This document shows, in pieces, positions 17,122-26,147 of a stretch of DNA of 64,000 bases. The notes beneath the pieces were generated by a model that saw nothing but the letters and a program-made list of their open reading frames with translations, was not told where the DNA came from and ran no database searches. Source of the stretch: Streptomyces sp. NBC_01142 (lineage in GTDB: Bacteria; Actinomycetota; Actinomycetes; Streptomycetales; Streptomycetaceae); NCBI RefSeq assembly GCF_026341125.1, contig NZ_JAPEOR010000002.1, positions 310,001-374,000 on the forward strand, written 5' to 3'. Every line of letters starts with the position of its first letter. Positions within the stretch are counted from its first letter, which is position 1. Both the position numbers and the translations under genes were made by a program.

Positions 17122-17127
17122 AGCCTA
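17122..17127 (-). promoter_or_regulatory. -10 box TAGGCT of a leaderless promoter
   Basis: Minus-strand TAGGCT, six bases, then ATG 17115; no ribosome-binding site between them. Confidence 0.6.
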
Positions 17128-17134
17128 GACCGTT

Positions 17135-17389
17135 CTAGACGGTGGAGTGGAGGCGCAGCGTCCGCACGCCGCCGCCGGTGAGGAGTTCGATGATGCGCTC
17201 CCCCGCCGGCCTGCGGACGGCCGAGCCGCAGTCGGGGCAGGTGAAGGTGTAGAAGGTGGTGCGGTGGCTGGCACCGATCGCCAGCCGCAGCGCACCCGCC
17301 GAGAGCTCGAGGCGCGCCCGGCACTCGGGGCAGGCAGCCTTGAAGAGGAGCGGTCCCACGGGAGTCGTGATTCCAGACATCAGAGACAT
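17135..17389 (-). CDS. Zinc-ribbon small protein (hypothetical)
   Basis: 84 aa with two CxxC pairs: CPECRARLELSAG near residue 20 and FTCPDCGSAV near 50, predicted to bind one zinc in a rubredoxin-like knuckle. ATG 17389 with GGAG 11 bases upstream; ATG 17380 is possible. It follows pafC by 15 bases and so is probably in the pafBC operon. No function is known to me. Confidence 0.82.
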   Translation of the reverse strand: MSLMSGITTPVGPLLFKAACPECRARLELSAGALRLAIGASHRTTFYTFTCPDCGSAVRRPAGERIIELLTGGGVRTLRLHSTV

Positions 17390-17404
17390 GTAGCGCGAAT
17401 CTCC

Positions 17405-18361
17405 TTATTCCTGTCCGTCATAGGCCGCCAGCGCCTCTCGCGCCGCCAGCCGGGCGCTGTCCGCCAGGTCCTTGGGCGACACGATCCGCCCGTCCCCGCC
17501 GAGCCGCAGTGCGAGCCGGCGCAGCGAGGCCGGCGCAGGCGTACGCAAGGTGATGCGCAGGCCACCCTCCGCCAGCTCCTCCGCGCTGTCGTGCGGGTAG
17601 TACTCGGCGACCCAGCGGCCGCCGGGACCGACCTCGACCACGACCTCCGGATCGTCCGCCGACGGCTGCACCAGCCCCTCCGACAGATCGCGCAGCTCGA
17701 TCTCGGGCGGTGCGGCCGGGGCGTCCAGCAGTCTGATCTCGGCCACCCGGTCGAGGCGGAAGGTTCTGCGCGCCTCGGAGAGGCGGCACCAGGCCTCCAT
17801 GTACGTATGGCCGACGGCGAAGAGCCGGATCGGGTCGACCTCGCGCTCGGTGAGCTCGTCACGCGCGGGCGAGTAGTACCGCAGCCACAGCCGCCGGCGC
17901 TCCGAGATCGCCCGGTCCACATCGGCGAAGACGCCGCCCTCGGACTCGAAGGTGACCGAGAGTCGCGAGCTCGCGCCGGCCGCCTCGCCCGCCGCGGCCT
18001 CCAGCTTGGCGGTGGCCCGCAGCAGCGCCTCCCGGTCGCTCTCGCGCAGCCCGGGGAGTGTGGCGACGGCACGCGCGGCGACCAGCAGGGCGGTTGCCTC
18101 GTCGGCCGCGAGCCGCAGCGGCTCCGCGACATCGTCGGGGTTGTGCCACCAGATCCGGTCACCGTCGGTGTCGATGTCGAGCAGATCGCCGCCGCGGAAA
18201 CTGGTTCCGCACATCGGCAGTACGTCGAGATCGGAGATCAGCTCGTCCTCGGTGATCCCGAAGGCCCGGGCGACATCCCCGACGCGCGCGCCGGGGCGCT
18301 CGCGCAGATAGGTCACCAGCGAGAGCATCCGCCTGGTCTGGTCAATGGCGTTGGCGGCCAT
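17405..18361 (-). CDS. pafC: WYL-domain transcriptional regulator PafC
   Basis: Half of the PafBC heterodimer, 318 aa. It has an N-terminal winged helix-turn-helix (residues 5-60, RMLSLVTYLRERPGARVGDVARAFGIT), a WYL sensor domain near 145-215 (RRLWLRYYSPARDE, GHTYMEAWCRLSEARRTFRLDRV) and a C-terminal WCX extension. In mycobacteria PafBC activates a RecA/LexA-independent DNA-damage response. The gene follows pafB by 17 bases. Confidence 0.95.
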   Translation of the reverse strand: MAANAIDQTRRMLSLVTYLRERPGARVGDVARAFGITEDELISDLDVLPMCGTSFRGGDLLDIDTDGDRIWWHNPDDVAEPLRLAADEATALLVAARAVATLPGLRESDREALLRATAKLEAAAGEAAGASSRLSVTFESEGGVFADVDRAISERRRLWLRYYSPARDELTEREVDPIRLFAVGHTYMEAWCRLSEARRTFRLDRVAEIRLLDAPAAPPEIELRDLSEGLVQPSADDPEVVVEVGPGGRWVAEYYPHDSAEELAEGGLRITLRTPAPASLRRLALRLGGDGRIVSPKDLADSARLAAREALAAYDGQE

Positions 18362-18378
18362 GGATGTACGAGTCCCCC

Positions 18379-19335
18379 TCAGCCCTTGGCCACGGCGCGC
18401 AGCCGGTCCACCACATCGGCCCGCAGATCTGCGGGCTCCACTACGACCACGTCCGGGCCGAACTCCACGAGCCAGGCGTCCAGACCGTGTCCGTACGGAA
18501 TCTCCAACTCGTCCCAGCCCTCCCCCAGTTCCCGTATCGACTGCGCTCTGGAGCGCAGCGGATAGCCGCAGCCCGAGCGCAGCCGGATCAGCGCGGACCG
18601 GGTCGCGGTCTCACCCGCCCAGCTCTCGACGGTCTCCCGGACGGTGACGACATCGGGCACGGGTGCGGTGAAGGAACCGGCGCGCGAGCGGACCTTGCCG
18701 GTGATACGGGAGAGCCGGAAGACACGCTCGGCGCCCCGGTCCCGGTCCCAGCCCGCCAGATACCAGTGGCCGCGCCAGCACTCGAGCGTCCATGGCTCGA
18801 CATGGCGCTGCTCCGGGCGCGCGGCGTTCGCCTTGCGGTAGTCGAAGACGACGGGACGGCGGTCGCGGCAGGCGAGCATCAGCGGCTCGAAGGCGGCCTC
18901 GTGCACGGGAATACGGGGTTCGAGGGCGCTGTGGTGCGCTTCGTAGGAATCCTCGGCCTCGGGCATACCGGCCGCGCGCAGCTTCTGCAGGGCGCCGTTG
19001 GCGGCTCCGGCCAGCCGGGCCTGCTGCCAGACCTTGGCCGCCAGGCCCAGCGCCGCGGCCTCCTCGGCGTCGAGCGTGATCGCGGGCAGCCGGTTGGAGT
19101 CGCGGCGGGCGAGATATCCGATGTCCCCGTCGAGGTTTTCCACCGTCTCGATGACCAGGCCGAGTTCGCGCAGATCGTCCTTGTCGCGCTCGAACATCCG
19201 GTTGAAGGAGTCGTCGGAGCCGGCTTCCAGATAGGCCTCGATGGACCCGCGCAGCTCGCGCTTGCTGAGCGGGCGCCGCGTCCCCAGCAGGCACAGCGCC
19301 AGATTCATCAGCCGCTCGGCCTTGGCAATGGCCAT
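18379..19335 (-). CDS. pafB: WYL-domain transcriptional regulator PafB
   Basis: Partner of PafC, 318 aa, with the same architecture: winged helix near residues 5-60 (RLMNLALCLLGTRRPLSKRELRGSIEAY), WYL domain near 140-210 (DRRPVVFDYRKANAA, GHWYLAGWDRDRGAERVFRLSRI) and WCX domain. ATG 19335. Sequence identity to PafC is visibly low, as in other actinomycetes. The pair lies in the Pup-proteasome neighbourhood, which historically gave the paf names, but its role is transcription rather than tagging. Confidence 0.95.
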   Translation of the reverse strand: MAIAKAERLMNLALCLLGTRRPLSKRELRGSIEAYLEAGSDDSFNRMFERDKDDLRELGLVIETVENLDGDIGYLARRDSNRLPAITLDAEEAAALGLAAKVWQQARLAGAANGALQKLRAAGMPEAEDSYEAHHSALEPRIPVHEAAFEPLMLACRDRRPVVFDYRKANAARPEQRHVEPWTLECWRGHWYLAGWDRDRGAERVFRLSRITGKVRSRAGSFTAPVPDVVTVRETVESWAGETATRSALIRLRSGCGYPLRSRAQSIRELGEGWDELEIPYGHGLDAWLVEFGPDVVVVEPADLRADVVDRLRAVAKG

Positions 19336-19400
19336 CGACGCCCTTCCTCGCAGTACTTCCGACCTGTGACCGTACCGCTCCGGGGTGTCGGGGCAAAGCC

Positions 19401-19454
19401 GAGGGCCCACGCCCTGGGATCCCCCGGAGGGACTCCGGGGAGGCATGGGCCCTC
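19401..19454 (-). terminator. Strong hairpin after the cytoplasmic FKBP gene
   Basis: GAGGGCCCACGCC pairs with GGCATGGGCCCTC (one mismatch), enclosing an inner CCCCGGAG/CTCCGGGG stem. It separates the FKBP gene from pafB on the minus strand. Confidence 0.8.
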
Positions 19455-19471
19455 TCGCCGACCGTATGCGA

Positions 19472-19843
19472 TCAGACGGAGACCAGGTCGCAGACGAAGA
19501 TCAGCGTCTCGCCCGGCGCGATGCGGCTACCGGCACCGCGGTCGCCGTACGCGAGGTGCGCGGGGATGATCAGCTGGCGACGGCCGCCGACCTTCATACC
19601 CTGCACGCCCTGGTCCCAGCCGGAGATGACCTGGCCGACACCGAGCCGGAACCTCAGCGGCGCACCACTGTTCCAGGAAGCGTCGAACTCCTCGCCGGTG
19701 GAGAAGGCCACGCCCACGTAGTGGACGGCGACGGTGTCGCCCGCCTTGGCGACCGGCCCGTCGCCCTCCCAGATGTCCTTGATCTCCAGCTCGGCCGGCG
19801 GCTCGCCGCCCGGGAAGTCGATCTCGGGCTTCTCGATGCTCAC
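19472..19843 (-). CDS. FKBP-type peptidyl-prolyl cis-trans isomerase (cytoplasmic)
   Basis: Single-domain FKBP, 123 aa. It has the canonical core: GDTVAVHYVGVAFSTGEEFDAS near residue 36, VISGWDQGVQGMKVGGRRQLIIPAHLAYGDRG near 70-105, and a C-terminal LIFVCDLV strand. No signal peptide. GTG 19843 with GGAG 7 bases upstream. It follows the lipoprotein FKBP gene by 43 bases and is probably co-transcribed with it. Confidence 0.95.
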   Translation of the reverse strand: MSIEKPEIDFPGGEPPAELEIKDIWEGDGPVAKAGDTVAVHYVGVAFSTGEEFDASWNSGAPLRFRLGVGQVISGWDQGVQGMKVGGRRQLIIPAHLAYGDRGAGSRIAPGETLIFVCDLVSV

Positions 19844-19886
19844 TGAACTGCTCCTCCACATGATGAACGGGACAACCTGGACAGTC

Positions 19887-20825
19887 TTACACCTTGGCCA
19901 GGACGTCCACGACGAAGACCAGCGTGGAGTTCTTGGGGATGCCCTGCGTTTCCTTGTCGCCGAAGCCCTGGTCCGGCGGAATGACGAGCAGCACACGGCT
20001 GCCGACCTTCTTGCCCACGAGGCCGTCCTTGAGACCCTTGAGCGTCACCTGCGCCAGGGGGAAGGTCTGGGTCTTGCCCGCCTGGTACGTGGAGTCGAAC
20101 TTCTTGCCGCCCTTCCACAGATACGCCTCGTACCTCACGACCGCGCTGTCCGTGGCATTGAGCGCGTCGCCCTTGCTCTCCAGGATGTAGTTGGAGACGA
20201 GCTTGGTGGGCGGGTCGCTCTTGGGGAACGTGACGGACGGCGCCTTGCCGTCGGTGTTGGTGCCGACCTTGGGCAGGTCGATGTTGTCCTGGGCGACCTC
20301 GGTGCCCTTGGCGGAGACGGGGAGGGTGGTCGCCTTGAGGATGTCGACGACGAAGACCAGGGTGGAGTTGGCCGGAATCTGGTCACCCTTGGCCTGCGAC
20401 CCGTAACCGAGGTCCGGCGGGATCGACATCTCGATGCGGCTGCCGACCTTCTGGCCCTCGAGGCCCTTCTCCCAGCCCGGGATGACATCGCCGGCGCCGA
20501 GGGTCAGATCGAGCGGCTGCTTGCGGTCGAAGCTGTTGTCGAACGGCTTGTCCGAAACCCAGGTCTGCCCCAGGTAGTTGACCTGGAGGGCGTCGCCCTT
20601 CTTGGTCTTCGCGCCGTCGCCCTCGCTGAGCACCTCGACCTTCAGCTCCTTGGGCGGATCACCTTCTCCCTTCGCCAGAGTCGGCTTCTCGCCGAACTTG
20701 GCGCCGGCGGTGATCGCGGGCAGTTCGCTCTTGGACGAGGTGGAGTCGGAGTCCTTGTCATCGCTGCCGCACGCTGCTGTCAACAGCAGCAGCGGGACGA
20801 CGAGAAGGCCGGCAAGTCGGCGCAC
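19887..20825 (-). CDS. Lipoprotein with two tandem FKBP isomerase domains
   Basis: Secreted folding helper, 312 aa. The signal peptide ends in a lipobox (LLLLTAACG, Cys 19). An acidic/serine linker is followed by FKBP domain 1 near residues 65-165 (GDALQVNYLGQTW, VIPGWEKGLEGQKVGSRIEMSIPP) and domain 2 near 205-310 (AVVRYEAYLWKGGKKFDSTY, PPDQGFGDKETQG). The second domain is more diverged and may be non-catalytic. Its position between pafA and the cytoplasmic FKBP is conserved as I remember it in Streptomyces. Confidence 0.93.
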   Translation of the reverse strand: MRRLAGLLVVPLLLLTAACGSDDKDSDSTSSKSELPAITAGAKFGEKPTLAKGEGDPPKELKVEVLSEGDGAKTKKGDALQVNYLGQTWVSDKPFDNSFDRKQPLDLTLGAGDVIPGWEKGLEGQKVGSRIEMSIPPDLGYGSQAKGDQIPANSTLVFVVDILKATTLPVSAKGTEVAQDNIDLPKVGTNTDGKAPSVTFPKSDPPTKLVSNYILESKGDALNATDSAVVRYEAYLWKGGKKFDSTYQAGKTQTFPLAQVTLKGLKDGLVGKKVGSRVLLVIPPDQGFGDKETQGIPKNSTLVFVVDVLAKV

Positions 20826-20881
20826 GTGTTCCTCAGATCTCAGACGGCACAGTAGGTTCTCGACACTCTAGGGCGTGCCAA

Positions 20882-20910
20882 GGGCCCCGCACGAGGAACG
20901 TACGGGGCCC
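20882..20910 (-). terminator. Hairpin downstream of pafA
   Basis: GGGCCCCG and CGGGGCCC arms with a 13-base loop, in the gap between pafA and the lipoprotein FKBP gene. Confidence 0.7.
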
Positions 20911-20982
20911 GAGTGGCGTTCCACCGTCCTGCCACCGACTTGCCACAACGTCGCCACCGATGCGCCCACCGGCGGCCGGTCG

Positions 20983-22344
20983 CTACATCCCGGCGATCAG
21001 CTTCTCCACCCGGTCGTCGACCGACCGGAACGGGTCCTTGCACAGCACCGTGCGCTGCGCCTGGTCATTGAGCTTGAGGTGCACCCAGTCGACCGTGAAG
21101 TCCCGCCGCTGCTCCTGCGCCCGGCGGATGAAGTCGCCGCGCAGCCGCGCCCTGGTGGTCTGCGGGGGCACCGACTTGCCCTCGAAGATCTTCAGGTCGT
21201 TGCAGATACGTGCGGCCTGTCCGCGCTTCTCCAGGAGGTAGTACAGCCCGCGACGGCGGTGGATGTCGTGATACGCGAGGTCTATCTGAGCGACCCGCGG
21301 ATGCGACATGGTCATGTTGTGCTTGGCCCGGTACCGCTCGATGAGCTTGTACTTCATCACCCAGTCGATCTCGGTACCGATCCGGTCGAGGTCCTCCGCG
21401 TCGATCGCGTCCAGGGTGCGGCCCCAGAGCTCGAGGACCTGCTCGACCGTGCCGGTGCGGATCCCGCGCCGCTCGACGAAGTCCACGGCCTTCTCGTAGT
21501 ACTCGCGCTGCACCTCGAGAGCGGATGCCTCGCGTCCGCTGGCCAGGCGCACCTTGCGCTGCCCGGTGATGTCGTGGCTGACCTCGCGGATCGCCCGAAT
21601 GGGGTTCTCCAGGGTCAGGTCGCGCATCACTGTGCCCGCCTCGATCATGCGCAGTACGAGGTCGGTCGCGCCGACCTTGAGCAGCATGGTCGTCTCGGAC
21701 ATGTTCGAGTCGCCCACGATGACATGGAGGCGGCGGTACCGCTCCGCGTCCGCGTGCGGTTCGTCCCGGGTGTTGATGATCGGGCGCGAGCGGGTGGTGG
21801 CGGAGCTGACGCCCTCCCAGATGTGTTCGGCGCGCTGGCTGACGCAGTAGACCGCGCCGCGCGGGGTCTGCAGCACCTTGCCCGCGCCGCACAGCAGCTG
21901 ACGGGTGACCAGGAACGGAATGAGGATGTCCGCGAGCCGGGAGAACTCTCCGTGGCGGGCGACGAGATAGTTCTCGTGGCAGCCGTAGGAGTTTCCCGCC
22001 GAGTCGGTGTTGTTCTTGAAGAGATAGACGTCGCCCGCGATTCCCTCCTCGTGCAGGCGGCGTTCGGCGTCGACGAGCAGGCCTTCGAGAATGCGCTCGC
22101 CGGCCTTGTCGTGGGTGACCAGTTCGGTCACGTTGTCGCATTCGGGAGTTGCGTATTCCGGATGCGAACCCACGTCGAGGTAGAGGCGGGCGCCGTTCCG
22201 CAGGAAGACATTGCTGCTGCGGCCCCATGAGACAACACGGCGGAAGAGGTAGCGCGCCACTTCGTCAGGTGACAGTCGGCGCTGTCCCCTGAACGTGCAC
22301 GTGACGCCGTACTCGTTCTCCAGCCCGAAAATGCGGCGGTCCAT
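20983..22344 (-). CDS. pafA: Pup--protein ligase PafA
   Basis: Attaches prokaryotic ubiquitin-like protein through its C-terminal glutamate to substrate lysines, 453 aa. It is a carboxylate-amine ligase related to glutamine synthetase. The N-terminal ATP/Mg loop [35 protein letters not shown] near 55, [17 protein letters not shown] near 110-128 and [31 protein letters not shown] are all present. ATG 22344 lies six bases after TAATGT, so the mRNA is probably leaderless. The MFS gene ends 9 bases upstream on the same strand, but PafA seems to have its own promoter inside that end. Confidence 0.97.
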   Translation of the reverse strand: MDRRIFGLENEYGVTCTFRGQRRLSPDEVARYLFRRVVSWGRSSNVFLRNGARLYLDVGSHPEYATPECDNVTELVTHDKAGERILEGLLVDAERRLHEEGIAGDVYLFKNNTDSAGNSYGCHENYLVARHGEFSRLADILIPFLVTRQLLCGAGKVLQTPRGAVYCVSQRAEHIWEGVSSATTRSRPIINTRDEPHADAERYRRLHVIVGDSNMSETTMLLKVGATDLVLRMIEAGTVMRDLTLENPIRAIREVSHDITGQRKVRLASGREASALEVQREYYEKAVDFVERRGIRTGTVEQVLELWGRTLDAIDAEDLDRIGTEIDWVMKYKLIERYRAKHNMTMSHPRVAQIDLAYHDIHRRRGLYYLLEKRGQAARICNDLKIFEGKSVPPQTTRARLRGDFIRRAQEQRRDFTVDWVHLKLNDQAQRTVLCKDPFRSVDDRVEKLIAGM

Positions 22345-22350
22345 GTCTGA

Positions 22351-22356
22351 ACATTA
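22351..22356 (-). promoter_or_regulatory. -10 box TAATGT of a leaderless pafA promoter
   Basis: Minus-strand TAATGT, six bases (TCAGAC), then ATG 22344. It overlaps the stop region of the upstream MFS gene. Confidence 0.6.
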
Positions 22357-23622
22357 CGCCTCACGGCCTGAGCTGAAACCGAGTTCGGCAGCACCGTTTC
22401 GATCATTTTCCGATGAGCCTGCGATGTCCTTGGTACGGCCGGGAACAGCGAGTACCCGCTGAGTGGCCGTCAGCACCAGAAGTGCGGCGATACCTCCGGC
22501 TCCCGCGACGGCGAAACTCCAGGCAGTCCCGCCGAGCTCGACGGCCGGTCCAGCCACGGCGGCACCGGCCGCCGCACCCACGCCGAAGGTGGTGACGAGC
22601 CAGGAGAACGCCTCGGTGACCGTGCCGATGGGGGCGTGCCGGTCGACGACGATGAAGGCGCAGGCGATCGCGGGCGCGAGGAAGATTCCGGCGACGGCGG
22701 ACAGTGCGGTCATGGCGGCCACGCCGGGAGTGAGCGCGAGGGGCAGATAGCCGAGGGCGAGCAGCGCGACGATGATGCGCAAACGACGCTCGGGCGCCCC
22801 CGCCCACTGCCTCGCACCGTACACCGTGCCGCCGAGGAGGGCCCCCAGACCGATGGCGGCCATCAGCCAGCCGTAGACGGCCTCACGGCCGTGGTCGTCG
22901 GCGTACGCGACTCCGGCGACCGTGATCGAGCCGAGCGCGAGCCCGACGAAGAAGAACGCGCCGAGCAGCGCGAGCAGCCCGGGCGAGCGCAGCGCGCCCA
23001 GCCAGTGCGCCTCGCGGGGCGCACTGCGCCAGGCGCGGGACGGCTCGGACAGTACGACGGAGAGCGCGCCGAGCACGCCGAGGGCGTTGATGACCAGGAG
23101 CGCGGCGGTGGGCGACCAGAGCGAGACGAGCACGGTGACCAGCAGGGGGCCGACGGTGAACATGATCTCCTGGGCCACGGCGTCCATGGCGTAGGCCCGG
23201 TGCACCCGGTCCTCGCGGCCCAGGATGCTCGGCCACAGGGCCCGCAGTCCGCCTTCGAGGGGCGGGGTGAAGAGGCCGGCGACGGCCACGGCGGCGTACG
23301 AGGCGATCAGGGAGCCGGTGCCGGCGAGCGCGAAGAGGGCCATGCCGAGGGCGGAGACGACGGCCGCGGGGAACTGCACCCTGGGCTGTCCGTACAGGTC
23401 GACGGCGCGGCCGAGGAGGGGCTGGCCTATCGCGGTCGCCAGCCCGTACACCGCGGCGAGCGCGCCGGCGAGGGTGTAACTGCCGCCTTCGGCGCGGGTG
23501 AACAGGACGATGGCGATATGGGCCGTGCCGTTGGGCAGGCGGCCCACGAGCGTGCCGGTGAGCAGCCGGGCGGCGTGCGGCGCCTTGAGTATGTCGGCGT
23601 ATCCGGTTGCTCCTGCGGCCAT
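22354..23622 (-). CDS. Major facilitator superfamily transporter
   Basis: Inner-membrane exporter, 422 aa, with about twelve hydrophobic spans. Recognisable parts are the first helix pair (HAARLLTGTLVGRLPNGTAHIAIVLFTR), a loop AIGQPLLGRAVDLYGQPR equivalent to MFS motif A, and the long GVGAAAGAAVAGPAVELG span. ATG 23622 with GGAAAGGGG upstream is preferred over the longer frame. It is divergent from a LacI-type gene, with a near-perfect 27-bp palindrome between them. Substrate is unknown. Confidence 0.88.
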   Translation of the reverse strand: MAAGATGYADILKAPHAARLLTGTLVGRLPNGTAHIAIVLFTRAEGGSYTLAGALAAVYGLATAIGQPLLGRAVDLYGQPRVQFPAAVVSALGMALFALAGTGSLIASYAAVAVAGLFTPPLEGGLRALWPSILGREDRVHRAYAMDAVAQEIMFTVGPLLVTVLVSLWSPTAALLVINALGVLGALSVVLSEPSRAWRSAPREAHWLGALRSPGLLALLGAFFFVGLALGSITVAGVAYADDHGREAVYGWLMAAIGLGALLGGTVYGARQWAGAPERRLRIIVALLALGYLPLALTPGVAAMTALSAVAGIFLAPAIACAFIVVDRHAPIGTVTEAFSWLVTTFGVGAAAGAAVAGPAVELGGTAWSFAVAGAGGIAALLVLTATQRVLAVPGRTKDIAGSSENDRNGAAELGFSSGREA

Positions 23623-23657
23623 ATTCCGCCCCTTTCCCCCGGGCGCGGCCGAGGTTT

Positions 23658-23684
23658 TACGTATAACGTCGTTGGTCATACGTA
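23658..23684. promoter_or_regulatory. 27-bp palindromic operator candidate between MFS and LacI genes
   Basis: Arms TACGTATAAC and GTCATACGTA (9 of 10 paired) around GTCGTTG. It lies 36 bases before the MFS ATG and 61 before the LacI ATG, placed to control both. The wide 7-base centre is not typical of a LacI-family site. Confidence 0.6.
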
Positions 23685-23744
23685 CCATGTCCGCAGTCCG
23701 CGGGTCTACCGGGACGAGCGGACGAACGGACGAGGACGGCATTC

Positions 23745-24980
23745 ATGGCACACGGGTCCCCCCAGGACAGACCCGCCGAGCCGGGGCCGTACCCGCCCCG
23801 CAGGCCTGATGCCGCCGGGGCCGTGCACCTCAGGGGCGGGGGTGACGCCTCGCCCCTCGGCGCGGCCGCCGAGGGGCGAGGTCCGACACCGTCGGCAGCA
23901 GGGCCCGGAGACGGCCGCGAGCCCGGACAAGAGCAGGGGCAGGGGCAGGGGCAAGGACAGGGGCAAGGGGCCGCAGGGGCCCGGCCCACCAGCCGGGATG
24001 TGGCCCGCGTCGCCGGGGTCTCGCAGGCCACCGTCTCGCTCGTGGTCGGGGACAAGTGGCGCGGCCGCGTCTCCGAGCGCACCGCCCAGCTCGTCCGGGA
24101 CGCGGCACGCGAGCTCGGGTACCGGCCCAATCTCGCCGCCCGCAATCTGCGGCTCGGGCGGACCAGGACCGCGCTGCTCGTCGTACCCGCCCTCACGAAC
24201 GAGTTCTTCGCCCGGGTCTACGCCGGCGCCGCCGCCGGCGCCGCCGAGCACGGCTTCGGTGTGGTCCTCTACCCCTCCCCCCAGGGCATCGGGCCTGCCA
24301 AGGACCCCTTTGCCTCGGCGCGGGCCGCGCTCGACGGAGTGATCGCCTCCTCCATGGCCGCCGAGGCGCTGGCCGCGATCCGCGGGACGGACCTCCCGCT
24401 GGTGATGCTGGACAGCGATCCGGCCGACCCGGGGGCCGCCGCCCATGTGAATCTCGATATCGCCGACGGGGTACGGCAGATGACGGACCATCTGCTGACG
24501 CTCGGCCACCGCCGCTTCGTACATCTCGCCTCGGCCGTGGCGTCCTGGACCTTCGATGTACGGGCCCGGGCCCTGGCCGACGCGCTGCGCACCGTCCCCG
24601 ACGCCGTCGTACGGACCGTCCGCGCGCCCCTGGACGTGGGCAGCGCGCGCGAGGCGGCGGAGCGGGCCCTCAGCGGCCCCGGGCCCCGGCCCACGGCCAT
24701 CGTCTGCGACGACGACATCCAGGCCGCCGGCGCCTGCAAGGCGGTGCGGCGGCTGGGCCTGCGGGTGCCCGAGGACGTGTCGGTCACCGGCTTCGACGAC
24801 CTCGCACTCGCCACGGCCGTGGAGCCCGAGCTCACCACGGTGAGCCTGCCCGCGGAACGGGTCGGCGAGCGCGGTATGTCCGCGCTGCTCGCGGTCCTCG
24901 AGGGGCGCCCGCCCCAGGAGGGCGACCTCCCGGTGACTCTGGTCGTCCGGGACTCGTCGGCCCGCGCCCCCTCCGCTTGA
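23745..24980 (+). CDS. LacI family transcriptional regulator with a long low-complexity N-terminal extension
   Basis: Sugar-type repressor, 411 aa. The LacI helix-turn-helix is at residues 80-105 (TSRDVARVAGVSQATVSLVV) with the hinge RPNLAARNLRLGRTRT. A periplasmic-binding-like domain follows (ALLVVPALTNEFFARVY, IVCDDDIQAAGACKAVRRLGLRVPEDVSVTGFDD). LacI proteins normally begin at the HTH; here about 79 residues precede it, rich in Pro/Gly and ending in a GQ repeat. ATG 23745 has GAGGA 8 bases upstream, supporting the long form. Effector and targets are unknown; the divergent MFS gene is the obvious candidate target. Confidence 0.9.
   Translation: MAHGSPQDRPAEPGPYPPRRPDAAGAVHLRGGGDASPLGAAAEGRGPTPSAAGPGDGREPGQEQGQGQGQGQGQGAAGARPTSRDVARVAGVSQATVSLVVGDKWRGRVSERTAQLVRDAARELGYRPNLAARNLRLGRTRTALLVVPALTNEFFARVYAGAAAGAAEHGFGVVLYPSPQGIGPAKDPFASARAALDGVIASSMAAEALAAIRGTDLPLVMLDSDPADPGAAAHVNLDIADGVRQMTDHLLTLGHRRFVHLASAVASWTFDVRARALADALRTVPDAVVRTVRAPLDVGSAREAAERALSGPGPRPTAIVCDDDIQAAGACKAVRRLGLRVPEDVSVTGFDDLALATAVEPELTTVSLPAERVGERGMSALLAVLEGRPPQEGDLPVTLVVRDSSARAPSA
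23931..23970 (+). repeat. Hexanucleotide repeat coding a Gly-Gln tract
   Basis: About six copies of a GGGCAG-like hexamer, two of them altered, encode (GQ)n in the N-terminal extension of the LacI protein. Hexamer slippage would change the tract without a frameshift. Confidence 0.85.
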
Positions 24981-25013
24981 GCCCGCGGGACCCTCCGTGG
25001 AACGATCGCGATC

Positions 25014-26069
25014 ATGATGAGTACGGCGGACGCCCCGATCGACGCCCATCTGATCGGGACGGTCCCCGCAGCGGGATCCCTCGCCCCACTCCCCGGCGCA
25101 CGGCTCTCCGCCAGAACGGACGAGGGGCTGGAGATCCACGACCGGGATGCGTTCCTCTCCGGCACGCGGTCTCCCACGCAGTCGCTGCCCCTCCCGCCGC
25201 ACGCCAAGGCGACGCCGCTGCCCGACGGCGGCCTCGTCGTCGCCGAGGGGACGGGGATCCGCGCCCTGGACCCCGACGGCACCACCCGCTGGAAGGTGTC
25301 CCACGCCCCCTGGCACGGCGGACGGTGGGACCCCAGGCCGCCCGGTGCCCCGGCGGTGAGCCCGGACGGAGGGCTGGTCAGCGTCGTCGTGCCGACGCTC
25401 GCCACCGAAGACACCCCGGCGGTGCTGGTCCACGACGATCCGCCGAAGCACGGATATGCCCGGGACACCCTGCTCCTCCTGGACGCCGCGTCCGGCACGG
25501 TCCTGGCACGGCGGCCGATCGGCGCCGTCGCCTCCGACATCACACAGCGGTGGCATCCGGACAGTTCGATGCTCGCTCTCTCCTGCTGGACGGCCTGGTA
25601 CAGCTGGTCGACGTGGTGGATCGAGCCGCGCCATGACGGATTACACATCCGCGGCGGCACAATGATGCGCGAGGTGATCGACTTCCTGCCGGGTACCTCG
25701 CGAGCGCTGACCCTGCGACGTGCCGAGGGAATTGCGTTCAACGACGACCGCGACGAACTCGCGTCACACGACGTGACCACCGACGAGCAGGTCGGGCTCT
25801 TCGATCTCGCCGAGGTGGCCCTCGACCCCGACAACGACGAGTTCACCGGCGCCTTCCTCCTCGACGCCGCGCATCTCGTGGTCACCGGCCAGGTCTACTT
25901 CCCCGGGCGGCCGGCGGCGGTCCGTCACTGGCTGTGGGACGCGGTGACCCTGCACCCGCTGGGCCGGCTGCGCTACCCGGTGCCCGTCGGTGGCGACGTG
26001 ACCCCGCTCGGCGACGGCACCTGGCTCACCCGGGACGGCGGGCGCCTGCACCACTGGGCGCTCCCCTGA
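25014..26069 (+). CDS. Hypothetical beta-propeller-like protein
   Basis: 351 aa, no signal peptide or membrane span. Repeated blade-like strands are visible (PLPDGGLVVAEGTGIRALDPDGTTRW, LLLLDAASGTVLARRPIG, WHPDSSMLALSCWTAWY), similar in style to WD40/PQQ repeat proteins. ATG 25014 or 25017. It follows the LacI gene by 33 bases on the same strand. I do not recognise the family and give no function. Confidence 0.75.
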   Translation: MMSTADAPIDAHLIGTVPAAGSLAPLPGARLSARTDEGLEIHDRDAFLSGTRSPTQSLPLPPHAKATPLPDGGLVVAEGTGIRALDPDGTTRWKVSHAPWHGGRWDPRPPGAPAVSPDGGLVSVVVPTLATEDTPAVLVHDDPPKHGYARDTLLLLDAASGTVLARRPIGAVASDITQRWHPDSSMLALSCWTAWYSWSTWWIEPRHDGLHIRGGTMMREVIDFLPGTSRALTLRRAEGIAFNDDRDELASHDVTTDEQVGLFDLAEVALDPDNDEFTGAFLLDAAHLVVTGQVYFPGRPAAVRHWLWDAVTLHPLGRLRYPVPVGGDVTPLGDGTWLTRDGGRLHHWALP

Positions 26070-26086
26070 CCGCTCCGGCCCCGTAC

Positions 26087-26133
26087 ACGGCTGCGCCCCG
26101 GACCACGCGGGGGCGGATCCGGGGCGCAGCCGT
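26087..26133. terminator. Bidirectional terminator between the propeller gene and prcA
   Basis: ACGGCTGCGCCCCGGA pairs perfectly with TCCGGGGCGCAGCCGT (16 bp) around a 15-base loop, between convergent genes. Confidence 0.88.
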
Positions 26134-26147
26134 ACGAGTCGTGGGGA

